Assembly: GCA_015485435.1 (NCBI GenBank) | Contig: WFTO01000320.1 | Location: 1-34,965, forward strand | Length of the DNA stretch: 34,965 nt | Reading direction: 5' to 3' | DNA from: Anaerolineae bacterium | Lineage (GTDB): Bacteria; Chloroflexota; Anaerolineae; J102 | Made by a program: the position numbers and the translations under genes | The notes under the pieces: model-generated | Database searches by the model: none | What the model saw: only the letters and a program-made list of their open reading frames with translations | Told to the model about the DNA's origin: nothing | Part shown: piece after piece, positions 8,164 to 16,360 of the stretch | Numbering within the stretch: the stretch's first letter is position 1 | How the letters are laid out: the number at the start of each line of letters is the position of its first letter

Positions 8164-9108
8164 CTAAGCCCTAAACACGTTAGTCCAAGAGACTCGATCC
8201 GCTCTAGGGGCGTCTTCAGCCAGAGCTTCGGCGGTCAACCAGACAATGCCCAACCAAAACAGATCGGCAAATAGCAAATGCAACACCTGCATGGTCACTG
8301 GCGCGTGCAACCAGTTGTTGATGAATCCCACCGCCCAGGTCAGCAGAATGACCCATATCAACATGCGTGCAGCGCGCTTCACGCGCGGGCTTGGACGCGC
8401 CAGGATGGCGTATCGCGCCAATAAGATCCAATAAACGCCCACAAGAATCGACGTCAAAGGGTGATAGATGCGGATGGCCAAAATGCCAGCCACTACAGGA
8501 GATTGATCAGGAGTGAGTCCGATTTGCAGGAAAAGGCTATCGCCCAAGGCGATAATAGCGCCCGTCACCACTAGAATGATGGCGATCAGCACGCCCACCC
8601 CATACAACCGACCGATCATCCCCTGATCGCGAAAATCAAACATCTTCCCTCCAGACGCCCAAAATGAGGTAAGAAACAACGCGCCCAATAACAAGAGGGT
8701 GTTGGTAAGATGCACCCCCATAATATACACGCGGGCCATGGAATCATCCGCTTCAACCCAACCAAATAAAACCAACGCCGCGCCGACCAATGACTCTAAA
8801 ATCATAAAGAACATGGCAGCCACAGCGCCTTTACGCACCGGATGTCCTTCGGCGTAAGCAAGAAACGCCCACACCAACATAACGACTACCATCAGCAGAG
8901 CCAGGCCACTGCTTAAGCGATGCGTGTATTCAATCCATTGAGCGGAGCTTTGCAGCCCCGGGACGATTTCACCGTCACATGTGGGCCAATGTGCGCCACA
9001 ACCTGCGCCGGATCCGGTTGCGCGCACCACAGCCCCCCAAAGAACGACAAACACATTGACAATGAGCGTCAGCCAGGCAAAAGAAGGAAAACGCTTTGCA
9101 GACCGCAT
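8164..9108 (-). CDS. ctaA: Heme A synthase (COX15/CtaA)
   Basis: An integral membrane monooxygenase that oxidises the C8 methyl of heme O to a formyl group, giving heme A for aa3/caa3 oxidases. The 314-residue protein has eight hydrophobic segments in two four-helix halves. Seen directly: GAVVRATGSGAGCGAHWPTC with the paired loop cysteines of CtaA, EYTHRLSSG with the catalytic Glu and first heme-ligand His, then MGVHLTNT, IYHPLTS and LHLLFADLFW with the other three conserved histidines. AAGGAG six bases before the ATG fixes the start. No oxidase subunit or heme O synthase gene is adjacent, so it works with partners encoded elsewhere. Confidence 0.96.
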   Translation of the reverse strand: MRSAKRFPSFAWLTLIVNVFVVLWGAVVRATGSGAGCGAHWPTCDGEIVPGLQSSAQWIEYTHRLSSGLALLMVVVMLVWAFLAYAEGHPVRKGAVAAMFFMILESLVGAALVLFGWVEADDSMARVYIMGVHLTNTLLLLGALFLTSFWASGGKMFDFRDQGMIGRLYGVGVLIAIILVVTGAIIALGDSLFLQIGLTPDQSPVVAGILAIRIYHPLTSILVGVYWILLARYAILARPSPRVKRAARMLIWVILLTWAVGFINNWLHAPVTMQVLHLLFADLFWLGIVWLTAEALAEDAPRADRVSWTNVFRA

Positions 9109-9156
9109 AAACGGCTCCTTAGAAAAAGGGATAAAGTTATCATGACAATGTGTGGT

Positions 9157-9165
9157 ATTCTATCA
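9157..9165 (-). promoter_or_regulatory. Extended -10 promoter candidate for ctaA
   Basis: TGATAGAAT on the minus strand is a TGn extended -10 element with one mismatch in the hexamer; no good -35 sits 17 bases upstream. The start point would lie about 40 bases before the ctaA ATG. The same TGnTA(T/G)AAT form recurs before two other minus-strand genes in this window. Confidence 0.4.
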
Positions 9166-9278
9166 GATAAAGGACTCAAACATAAAACAAGGACTTGTTT
9201 CCACGAGGCTACGATACATCCCTGTGAAAATGCCACCCTGAATTGTTCTCAAATCATCCATCATCTAAGAGGTGTTCA

Positions 9279-9806
9279 ATGGTCAAAAAAGGCGATCCCA
9301 AACTCCCGCCCACGGGTTGGCGGAAGTATATTTGGCGAGCCCCGATTTATCTCTACCGAATGGGGTTGGGGCCGATTCTTGGAAAAAGGTTCCTTCTTTT
9401 GACACACCGAGGTAGAAAAAGTGGATTGCCCCGACAAGCGGTCATCGAAATCGTCCGCTACGATCCCGAAAGAGATATGTACTATGTTGCCTCCGGATTT
9501 GGCACATCCTCAAACTGGTACCGCAATCTCCAGGCCCATCCCGAGGCAACCATCCAGATCGGCAATAGAACCTACTCTGTTCTCGCCCACTTTCTATCGC
9601 CTGAAGAATCGGGGGAGGAAATGCTACGTTACGCCCGGAAACATCGTCGGGCCGCGCTGGAGCTGGCCAGATTGATCGGCCTCAAAATCGAAGATCCAGA
9701 GGACGAAGAAGAATGGCGGACCATGGGGCGCGAGTTCGTTCCCTTTGTAGCGTTGCAAGTCGTATCCGAAGAGAGCACCTCCTCGGAGGACGCGTCTAAT
9801 CCCTGA
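9279..9806 (+). CDS. Ddn-like deazaflavin (F420)-dependent nitroreductase-family protein
   Basis: A 175-residue split-beta-barrel flavoprotein of the FDOR/Ddn family, whose members use reduced F420 (or related flavins) to reduce quinones, nitro compounds or other substrates. The hallmark block LLLTHRGRKSGLPRQAV is present, followed by GFGTSSNWYRNLQAHPEA, which forms the cofactor and substrate pocket. The C-terminus is acidic. GAGG six bases before the ATG at 9279 decides the start over the upstream ATG at 9243. Its last 11 bases overlap the 3' end of the convergent ribD. The F420 assignment is by family; flavin use cannot be excluded. Confidence 0.88.
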   Translation: MVKKGDPKLPPTGWRKYIWRAPIYLYRMGLGPILGKRFLLLTHRGRKSGLPRQAVIEIVRYDPERDMYYVASGFGTSSNWYRNLQAHPEATIQIGNRTYSVLAHFLSPEESGEEMLRYARKHRRAALELARLIGLKIEDPEDEEEWRTMGREFVPFVALQVVSEESTSSEDASNP

Positions 9807-10923
9807 CCTTCCCGCGAATCAGCCAATCCTCGCCCAACCGTTCCACACGGACATCCGTCAGGCGTGGCGCTTGAGCAAGTTGCCCAAACCCGCTGCCTCC
9901 GACCGGGCCAGGCGCTGTATCGCCCCCAATGATCATGGGGGCCAGAAAGGCCCATACTTCCTGCACGGCCCGGTGCTGAAAGAAGCTGCCCAATACCTTG
10001 CTCCCACCTTCAACGAGGAGACTCATCAACCCGATCTCCCCCAGATAGGCCAGCAGCGCTGCCACATCTACATGGCCGTTGTCATCGGCTGGCAACACAA
10101 CAACATGAATCCCCATGGCCGCCAAAATCTCTCGACGCACAGTTGCCATGGCATCCGTGGTGGCGACCAGGGTTTTTGCAGGTGATCGCGGACGAAAAAG
10201 CCGGGCCAGGAGGGGGGCGCGGCCGCGAGAATCAAGCAGAATACGTATCGGCTGATGATCGTGAAGGGATCCATCGGGTTTGCGCGCTGTTAACATGGGA
10301 TCATCAGCGAGAACCGTGCCCACGCCAACGAGAATCCCATCGATCTGACGTCGAAGATCATGGCCCCGCAGACGAGCTTCCGGCCCGGTAATCCACTGGC
10401 TCTCCCCACGAAAGGTAGCAATTTTTCCATCCAGACTACTGGCGAACTTGGCGATCACGTAAGGACGACGATGATGGATGTAATGGAAGAAAAATCGGTT
10501 GATCTCCCTGGCCTCCTTTTCCCGCAGACCGCGATGCACTTCAACGCCTGCAGCAGCCATGCGTTCCGCCCCCCCTTTGGCAAGGGGATTGGGATCAGGC
10601 GTGGCATAAAAAACTCGAGCGATGCCGGCATTGATGATCGCCGTGGAACATGGCGGCGTGCGCCCATGATGATTGCATGGCTCCAGCGTCACATACATAT
10701 CCGCGCCTCGCGCTTGCTCGCCCGCCTTTTGCAATGCCACGATCTCCGCATGCGGATGCCCCACACCACGATGCCATCCTTCGGCGATAATGCGGCCATC
10801 CTTGACAATCACAGCGCCCACAGAAGGATTTGGGCTGGTTTCGCCCAAATGTGCGGTGGCCAAGGCCAACGCCCGAGCCATAAAGATGTCCTGTGGTGTA
10901 GCCTGGTTAGAATGCGCTTCCAT
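9796..10923 (-). CDS. ribD: Bifunctional riboflavin biosynthesis deaminase/reductase RibD
   Basis: Catalyses two consecutive steps from the GTP cyclohydrolase II product: pyrimidine deamination and NADPH-dependent ribosyl side-chain reduction. The N-terminal deaminase carries the zinc site His58-Ala-Glu60 and the pair Cys83/Cys92 in EPCNHHGRTPPC. The C-terminal reductase begins around residue 150 with RPYVIAKFASSLDGKIA and has GVGTVLADDP and LLVEGGSKVLGSF. The full length of 375 residues is typical. No SD is seen and no FMN riboswitch was recognised in the 357-base upstream gap. ribBA, ribE and ribH are not in the window, so the pathway is scattered. The 3' end overlaps the Ddn-like gene tail to tail. 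Confidence 0.97.
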   Translation of the reverse strand: MEAHSNQATPQDIFMARALALATAHLGETSPNPSVGAVIVKDGRIIAEGWHRGVGHPHAEIVALQKAGEQARGADMYVTLEPCNHHGRTPPCSTAIINAGIARVFYATPDPNPLAKGGAERMAAAGVEVHRGLREKEAREINRFFFHYIHHRRPYVIAKFASSLDGKIATFRGESQWITGPEARLRGHDLRRQIDGILVGVGTVLADDPMLTARKPDGSLHDHQPIRILLDSRGRAPLLARLFRPRSPAKTLVATTDAMATVRREILAAMGIHVVVLPADDNGHVDVAALLAYLGEIGLMSLLVEGGSKVLGSFFQHRAVQEVWAFLAPMIIGGDTAPGPVGGSGFGQLAQAPRLTDVRVERLGEDWLIRGKVRD

Positions 10924-11166
10924 GAAGTCGTATTTTCACGCAACCGAGTCAATTCCACAAATCAGCATATCCCTCGTAGTCCACACGTCGCCTGACATTC
11001 CACGCCTCCACGATGATCATAACACCCCCAACCCTTCCAATAACGTACAGGAACGTTTCAAGTGAAGGGTGCGTCGCAAAACGAAACATCCGCCGTCGGC
11101 AGACTGAACGCCACACACGAAAAATACGCCGATAGGCCCCAAATACCCCCATGACGCAACACATCC

Positions 11167-11195
11167 TTGCAGAAAATTCGACAATCATGTAAGAT
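11167..11195 (+). promoter_or_regulatory. Candidate promoter of the small unknown gene
   Basis: TTGCAG and TAAGAT are separated by 17 bases; the -10 hexamer is identical to that of the RRM promoter. Transcription would begin near 11202, giving a leader of about 80 bases that contains a hairpin and a strong SD. The rest of the gap from 10924 to 11166 shows nothing assignable. Confidence 0.45.
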
Positions 11196-11223
11196 TTAAT
11201 TTGGCGTCGCAAAGTCGCGGCCC

Positions 11224-11249
11224 CCTTTTGATCAACGACGCTCAAAAGG
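11224..11249 (+). promoter_or_regulatory. Leader hairpin upstream of the TTG-start gene
   Basis: CCTTTTGA and TCAAAAGG form a perfect 8-base stem with a 10-base loop, 19 bases before the SD of the following gene. No U-tract follows, so it is not an intrinsic terminator. It may stabilise the message or regulate translation. Confidence 0.4.
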
Positions 11250-11280
11250 TTCAACAACATCATAAAAAGGAGGTGTTGCA

Positions 11281-11643
11281 TTGGCAATTCCTACAGCTTT
11301 GTTGCGTCGTTTCTACGTCGGGAACAGCTTGCGAAACTATGGTGACGGGTTTGAATTTCAGCTGGCAAACCGCATTGCACCAACCACCATTATTTCGCTG
11401 GGCCCGATTGAGGTGGACGGCGAATTGTATGCTCCGAATCAGATCACAGTCAAGGCGAGCAGGCCACGGCCAGCCAGCGCCATCCGAGAAGGAGCACCTC
11501 TCTTTCTGAGTATGGGAAAAGTCGTGACGCTCTCAATCCCCGGGAAGCAGCTCACGCCCGGCCGACACCAAATCATCGTCCACGCGTTGACCAAAGAGGT
11601 CGGCCCCGTCTCCATCGAATTCGACGAAACAATCCGCAATTGA
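11281..11643 (+). CDS. Small conserved-looking protein of unknown function, TTG start
   Basis: A 120-residue soluble protein that I do not recognise. Alternating hydrophobic residues with many Gly/Pro turns (for example LGPIEVDGEL, MGKVVTLSIPG, PGRHQIIVHALT) suggest an all-beta fold, and no signal peptide or membrane segment is present. The first codon is TTG, but AAGGAGG seven bases upstream is one of the strongest SD sites in the window, so this start is secure. It has its own candidate promoter, a leader hairpin and a terminator, indicating a single-gene unit. The antisense 112-aa ORF 10949-11287 overlaps this control region and is not credible. No function is assigned. Confidence 0.8.
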   Translation: MAIPTALLRRFYVGNSLRNYGDGFEFQLANRIAPTTIISLGPIEVDGELYAPNQITVKASRPRPASAIREGAPLFLSMGKVVTLSIPGKQLTPGRHQIIVHALTKEVGPVSIEFDETIRN

Positions 11644-11657
11644 ATATGCACAATCCT

Positions 11658-11695
11658 GTCCCTGGCCCTTCTCACGGCCAGGGGCAACCTTTTTT
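11658..11695 (+). terminator. Intrinsic terminator after the small unknown gene
   Basis: CCCTGGCC pairs with GGCCAGGG around an 8-base loop, extended by a G-U and a G-C pair to ten pairs. TTTTTT follows after a short AACC spacer. The spacer weakens the call slightly, but position right after the stop codon supports it. Confidence 0.7.
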
Positions 11696-11808
11696 CAGGC
11701 GATTTGCGCAATCATCCCCCCATTGATTACACTTGAAACAAGCTATCGTATCCCACACAGTTGAATATTGATTTATCTTTCCACTTTTTCTTTTCCGGAG
11801 GATCAACG

Positions 11809-12918
11809 ATGATCATCGGCGTGCCCAAGGAGATCAAAGATAATGAATATCGCGTCGCCATGACGCCAGGCGGCGTAAAACAACTCGTACATGAAGGCCA
11901 TGAAGTTTGGGTTCAAAAGGGTGCGGGCGAAGGAAGTGGCTTTACGGATGAGGTCTATGAGCAAGCGGGGGCTACCATCGTTCCTACCGCCGCAGATGCA
12001 TGGTCAGCCAACATGGTCGTCAAAGTCAAAGAGCCACAACCCTCCGAATATTCGTTTCTTCGCTCCGATTTGACGCTTTTCACTTACCTGCATCTGGCAG
12101 CTGATGAAGAATTAACCAAAGCCATGATTGCCAGCGGCGTGCTAGGCATCGCTTACGAAACCGTCGAATTGTCCAACGGCCATCTCCCTTTGCTTCAACC
12201 GATGAGCGAAGTTGCTGGTCGCATGTCCGTTCAGATCGGCGCGTACTATCTCGAAAAGATGAACGGCGGACGAGGTAAATTGCTGTCTGGCATCCCCGGC
12301 GTACGCCCTGCGGACGTGGTCATCATTGGTGGGGGCACCGTGGGCACCAATGCCGCAAAAATCGCCCTGGGCATGGGCGCCAATGTCGTGATCATCGACA
12401 TCAACCTGGACCGACTTCGCTATCTGGATGACGTCCTGGGTGGCAGGCTGGCCACCATGGCATCCAACCCTGTCAATATCGCTGAGGCGGTCAAGCGAGC
12501 CGATTTACTAATTGGCGCAGTGCTGGTTAAAGGAGCTCGAGCGCCCAAACTGGTCTCTCGACAAATGATCCGTAGCATGAACCCTGGTAGCGTAGTTGTG
12601 GATGTCGCTGTTGACCAGGGAGGATGCATCGAAACAACCCACCCCACCACCCATTCAAACCCCACATATTTGGTGGATGGCGTTGTGCATTATTGCGTAT
12701 CGAACATGCCTGGCGCTGTACCGCGGACCAGCACATACGGACTCAACAACGCCACGCTGCCCTACATGGTGAAACTCGCCAACCTCGGACCCGTGAAAGC
12801 GATCAAACAAGACCTCGCCTTAGCCAAAGGCGTGAACACATTCCGGGGACACGTCACCTATCCTGCCGTGGCGGAAGCGTTTCAACTATCCTGGACGCCA
12901 TTAGAATCCTTGCTTTAA
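11809..12918 (+). CDS. ald: Alanine dehydrogenase
   Basis: NAD-dependent enzyme that interconverts L-alanine and pyruvate plus ammonia; cytoplasmic and hexameric in the family. The 369-residue protein aligns residue-for-residue with known family positions: Arg15 (pyruvate binding) in [10 protein letters not shown], Lys74 in KVKEP and the catalytic His95 in YLHLA. The Rossmann motif is [16 protein letters not shown], followed by GARAPKLV and [11 protein letters not shown] near the C-terminus. GGAGG seven bases upstream picks the ATG at 11809 over the track start at 11761. FetA begins 32 bases after the stop, so co-transcription with the exporter pair is possible. Confidence 0.97.
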   Translation: MIIGVPKEIKDNEYRVAMTPGGVKQLVHEGHEVWVQKGAGEGSGFTDEVYEQAGATIVPTAADAWSANMVVKVKEPQPSEYSFLRSDLTLFTYLHLAADEELTKAMIASGVLGIAYETVELSNGHLPLLQPMSEVAGRMSVQIGAYYLEKMNGGRGKLLSGIPGVRPADVVIIGGGTVGTNAAKIALGMGANVVIIDINLDRLRYLDDVLGGRLATMASNPVNIAEAVKRADLLIGAVLVKGARAPKLVSRQMIRSMNPGSVVVDVAVDQGGCIETTHPTTHSNPTYLVDGVVHYCVSNMPGAVPRTSTYGLNNATLPYMVKLANLGPVKAIKQDLALAKGVNTFRGHVTYPAVAEAFQLSWTPLESLL

Positions 12919-12950
12919 TCTCACCACAACATTCATCATGCATTTGCACC

Positions 12951-13646
12951 ATGCACCACGACCATCATCCTTCACAACCCAAAATCCGCACCGAAAACCT
13001 CTCTCGCGTAGCGGATGGCAAAGTTATTGTCAAAGACGTCAACCTGACCGTAGATGAAGGGGAAGTTTTGATGATCGTAGGGCCCAGTGGGTCCGGAAAA
13101 TCCTCACTTCTGCGCCTCATCAATCGCCTCGATGAACCCACAGACGGCGTCGTCTATCTCGATGGCGTGGATTATCGAACCTTTCCTCCCCTGGAGCTTC
13201 GCCGCCGGGTGGGTATGATGATGCAAACCGCATTTCTGTTTCCGGAAACGGTTGCTGACAATATCCGTTTTGGGCCGCGCCAACGAGGCATCGAACTCAC
13301 CGACGATGAAGTGGAAAACTTACTGGCGCGAGTAGGTCTTTCGGGATTCGCCAATCGCGAGGTCTCTCGACTTTCGGGCGGCGAGGCGCAACGAGTTGCC
13401 CTCGCCCGCGTCCTCGCCAACGATCCCGAAGTGATTCTATTGGATGAGCCCACCTCGGCGCTGGACCAGGAAGCCAAAGAAGCTGTAGAGGGAGTGCTGC
13501 AAGAAGTTATCCGGGAGGAATGTCTCACCTGCATCTGGGTCACTCACGATCTGCAACAGGCGCTGCGCATGGCCGATCGGGTCGGCCTCATGGAGGCAGG
13601 ACGCCTCGTTCGCTTAGGCGCGCCTGAGGAGGTATTGCATGCTTAG
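12951..13646 (+). CDS. fetA: FetA-type ABC transporter ATPase (metal export)
   Basis: A 231-residue ABC ATPase that powers the membrane subunit encoded immediately downstream. Walker A is GPSGSGKS (residues 44-51), the signature is LSGGEAQRVALARVLA, Walker B is VILLDEPTSALD, and the H-loop is VTHD. The assignment to the FetA (YbbL) type rests on the FetB-family partner. The chosen ATG at 12951 lies close to the alanine dehydrogenase stop; the track's upstream start at 12624 lies inside that gene. The N-terminus MHHDHH is His-rich, which might bind metal or be incidental. The 3' end overlaps fetB by eight bases. In E. coli, FetAB lowers cellular iron and protects against peroxide. Confidence 0.88.
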   Translation: MHHDHHPSQPKIRTENLSRVADGKVIVKDVNLTVDEGEVLMIVGPSGSGKSSLLRLINRLDEPTDGVVYLDGVDYRTFPPLELRRRVGMMMQTAFLFPETVADNIRFGPRQRGIELTDDEVENLLARVGLSGFANREVSRLSGGEAQRVALARVLANDPEVILLDEPTSALDQEAKEAVEGVLQEVIREECLTCIWVTHDLQQALRMADRVGLMEAGRLVRLGAPEEVLHA

Positions 13647-14421
13647 CCATTTTATTCAAGATCCCATTTATCTGGCTGCAGCCCAGGCTCTGATTGCCGG
13701 GGGGCTGGCGGTCGTGATGCTGATCATTGCCAGCTTTTACGGCATTCATCTGGAAAAGGAAATCATCGTTGCTTTGGTGCGCGGGCTGATTCAAGTCGTT
13801 GCCGTGGGCTCGATCCTTCTTTTCATCTTTGATGGTCCTACGGTGCTTGGATTTGTGATCCTTGCAGGCATGATGGCCCTGGCAGCGAAAACCGCAGAAA
13901 AACGCGCGGGGGATCTGCCCGGCGCCTTCAAAATCACGTTTTGGGGCATTTTCATCGGCGCCGGCTCTGTGATCATTTTGATGACCCTGGCTGGGGTGAT
14001 CGACACCAAACTGACAGCCCTCATCCCCATTGGCAGCATGATCATTGCCAACAGCATGAACTCGGTGGGGTTGGCCCTCGATCGATTTAAAGGAGAGGTC
14101 GAATCCCATGTCGGCCATATCGAAACCGCGCTGGCATTAGGGGCAGATGCCAAGACTGCGGTCAAGCCTTATACCCAGGCCGCCATCAAGGCCAGTCTGA
14201 TTCCTCGTATCGACTCCCTTCGCTCTCTTGGCATCGTGTGGATTCCCGGCGTCATGACCGGTATGTTGCTAGGAGGCAGTCAGCCAGTTGAGGCAGCGCT
14301 CTACCAATTCGTCATCATGGCCATGATTTTGACCATCTCCGGATTGGCTTCCCTGGTGAGTGCGCTCCTGATGGCCAACGAAATCTTCACTCCAGCGGAA
14401 CAGCTAGCCCTCAGGCGCTAA
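13639..14421 (+). CDS. fetB: FetB-type membrane permease (UPF0014, iron export)
   Basis: The membrane half of the exporter: 260 residues with about six to seven hydrophobic helices, matching the UPF0014/FetB (YbbM) family. Family-typical segments include RGLIQVVAVGSIL in the second helix, GSMIIANSMNSVGLALDRF in the middle, and the cytoplasmic coupling stretch ALALGADAKTAV, followed by GIVWIPGVMTGMLLGGSQP. GAGGAGG six bases upstream of the ATG sits inside the end of fetA, so translation is coupled. The substrate is probably iron by homology; no other metal genes adjoin, but a ferritin lies about 11 kb away. Confidence 0.92.
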   Translation: MLSHFIQDPIYLAAAQALIAGGLAVVMLIIASFYGIHLEKEIIVALVRGLIQVVAVGSILLFIFDGPTVLGFVILAGMMALAAKTAEKRAGDLPGAFKITFWGIFIGAGSVIILMTLAGVIDTKLTALIPIGSMIIANSMNSVGLALDRFKGEVESHVGHIETALALGADAKTAVKPYTQAAIKASLIPRIDSLRSLGIVWIPGVMTGMLLGGSQPVEAALYQFVIMAMILTISGLASLVSALLMANEIFTPAEQLALRR

Positions 14422-14664
14422 ACGCGTCCCAAAAGCCATGTAAAAACAAACCGTCTGACCACAAGCAAACCAGCGAGGATATCACCGAACATGGCGGCCC
14501 GAAGCAGATCATTCTCTATGGTATCCCTTGAACTCCAATGAAACTCAAGCAAATTGGCACAGACGGCCAGATTCTATAAACGCGATGTGCGGAACTGACC
14601 ATTTGCACTGATGCAGCTCATGAACCCGGCCTTGACCTACAACCGCCTTCGTAAAGGAGAAAGT
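14422..14664. other. Non-coding gap between convergent fetB and cimA
   Basis: Apart from the hairpin at its right end (next entry), this gap has no supported ORF, RNA or mobile-element remnant. A 7-base inverted pair CCGTCTG/CAGACGG about 100 bases apart is the only symmetry noticed and is unremarkable. Confidence 0.5.
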
Positions 14665-14709
14665 AAGCAGGATGACGTAGCCTTTACGGCCAAACCCCAT
14701 CCTGCTTTT
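14665..14709. terminator. Bidirectional terminator between fetB and cimA
   Basis: AAGCAGGATG (14665-14674) pairs perfectly with CATCCTGCTT (14698-14707), enclosing 23 bases that can form a smaller GCC/GGC hairpin. On the plus strand the stem ends in TTTT, which suits fetB. On the minus strand it lies about 20 bases beyond the cimA stop, with only AAGCAG-derived Ts after the stem. It therefore marks the end of both convergent transcripts. Confidence 0.7.
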
Positions 14710-14729
14710 CAGACGAACCTGGAGACCGT

Positions 14730-16301
14730 CTAGTCCTTTTCATGTAGCAACGCCCATTCCAAGCCATCGGCAAGAGCCTGCCAACTGGCTTCGATGATAT
14801 TGGCGCTGGCCCCCACGGTTGTCCATCGCTTTTCGCCATCGCTGAAGTCGATGAGCACCCGGGTGGTAGCCGCCGTGGCCATATGCGTATCGAGAATGCG
14901 CACCTTGTAATCGACCAGATGCACGCGTTTGAGTTGTGGGTAAATGCGCTCCAAGGCTTTCCGCAGAGCTTTGTTCAGGGCATTAACCGGCCCATTGCCT
15001 TCAGCGACTTCATGGTGGACCTGATCATCCACCTGCACTTTCACGGTGGCCTCGGCGAAGGTTCCCCGGCCCCGCCGGTGTTCTACATTGGCGGTGAAGT
15101 CGATCAGCTCGAAGGGAGGCTTATAATCAGGCTGTGTCCTACGAAGCAGAAGCTCCACCGAAGCATCGGCCGCTTCAAAGGCAAACCCACGGTGTTCCAA
15201 CTCTTTGATCTGGGCCAATACAGCCTTTTCCTGTTCCCGAGTCACGCCCTCCAGGCCGAATTGCGCCCGCTTCACGGCAATATTATCCTTACCAGACAAA
15301 TCGGAAACCACCACGCGCATGCGGTTGCCCACTAGCTTGGGATCGATGTGTTGATAGCTGTCGGGATTTTTGACCATGGCATTGACGTGAACGCCGCCTT
15401 TGTGGGCGAAGGCGCTGCGGCCTACATAGGGTGCATGATCATCAGGAGCCAGATTAGCCAACTCACTCACAAAGATGGCCACCTCAGTGAGTTTGCGCAG
15501 CTGCTCAGGCCTCACCACCTCCAATCCCATTTTCAAGTTTAAGTTGGCAATGATGGAAATAAGATTGCTGTTGCCGCAGCGTTCGCCATACCCATTCACT
15601 GTGCCCTGGACGTGTACGACGCCTGCCCGAACCGCGGCCAGGGCGTTAGCCACGCCGACTTCCCCATCATTATGAGGATGAATGCCTAAAGGCGTACGGA
15701 TGCCGGCCTCCTGGACTTCATGCACGATGCGCTCAACCTCCCAAGGCATGGTGCCGCCATTGGTGTCACAGAGAACAATCACATCCGCTCCAGCTTTTTC
15801 CGCCGCCTCCAGAGTGCGCAAGGCATATTCGGGGTCCGCCTTGTAACCATCAAAGAAATGCTCGGCGTCATACATGACCTCCTTGCCATTTTCTTTGAGG
15901 TAGGATACGGTGTCGTAGATCATGGTCACATTTTCGTCAAGTGTTGTTCGCAGTACGTCGAATACATGCAACGTCCAGGTCTTGCCGAAAATGGTGACCA
16001 CGTCTGTGCCCGTATCGAGCAACATCTGCACCTGAGGGTCTTGCTCAACCGGCGTGTGCGCTTTACGGGTGGAGCCGAAGGCGGCAATTCGCGCCTGTTG
16101 CAACTGCAATTCGGTCTTTGCCCGCTCGAAGAAATCCATATCCTTGGGGTTCGATCCGGGCCAGCCGCCCTCAATATAATGGACGCCCAATTCGTCCAAT
16201 TTGCGGGCAATACGCAGCTTGTCACCAGCGGAGAAGTTCACGCCTTCTCCCTGAGTGCCGTCGCGAAGGGTGGTGTCATACAATTGAATTGTTGGATTCA
16301 T
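14730..16301 (-). CDS. cimA: Citramalate synthase
   Basis: Condenses pyruvate with acetyl-CoA to (R)-citramalate, the entry to threonine-independent isoleucine synthesis. The 523-residue protein has an N-terminal HMGL-like TIM barrel with YDTTLRDGTQGEG, the metal-binding HPHNDGEVGVAN and NGYGERCGNSN, and a C-terminal LeuA-type allosteric domain (about 400-523). The GTQGEG form and FGSTRK segment mark it as the CimA type rather than LeuA. The ATG at 16301 has AAGG nine bases upstream; the track start at 16319 has no SD. As last gene of the ilv-leu operon it shares LeuCD and LeuB, which convert citramalate to 2-oxobutyrate. Confidence 0.95.
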   Translation of the reverse strand: MNPTIQLYDTTLRDGTQGEGVNFSAGDKLRIARKLDELGVHYIEGGWPGSNPKDMDFFERAKTELQLQQARIAAFGSTRKAHTPVEQDPQVQMLLDTGTDVVTIFGKTWTLHVFDVLRTTLDENVTMIYDTVSYLKENGKEVMYDAEHFFDGYKADPEYALRTLEAAEKAGADVIVLCDTNGGTMPWEVERIVHEVQEAGIRTPLGIHPHNDGEVGVANALAAVRAGVVHVQGTVNGYGERCGNSNLISIIANLNLKMGLEVVRPEQLRKLTEVAIFVSELANLAPDDHAPYVGRSAFAHKGGVHVNAMVKNPDSYQHIDPKLVGNRMRVVVSDLSGKDNIAVKRAQFGLEGVTREQEKAVLAQIKELEHRGFAFEAADASVELLLRRTQPDYKPPFELIDFTANVEHRRGRGTFAEATVKVQVDDQVHHEVAEGNGPVNALNKALRKALERIYPQLKRVHLVDYKVRILDTHMATAATTRVLIDFSDGEKRWTTVGASANIIEASWQALADGLEWALLHEKD

Positions 16302-16360
16302 GGTTGCGGGCCTTATCATCAGAAGAGTTTGAGAAAAATGAAAAACGTCGAATCAACGTA

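Noticed and set aside
10924-11160. FMN riboswitch upstream of ribD
   Set aside because: None of the conserved FMN-aptamer segments could be found reading the minus strand.
10949-11287. 112-aa minus-strand ORF between ribD and the small unknown gene
   Set aside because: It has no SD, an odd basic/cysteine-rich composition, and overlaps the promoter, hairpin and SD of the well-supported plus-strand gene.
12624-12950. N-terminal extension of the FetA ORF in the track
   Set aside because: It lies within the end of the alanine dehydrogenase gene in another frame and has no ABC features; the ATG at 12951 is adequate.
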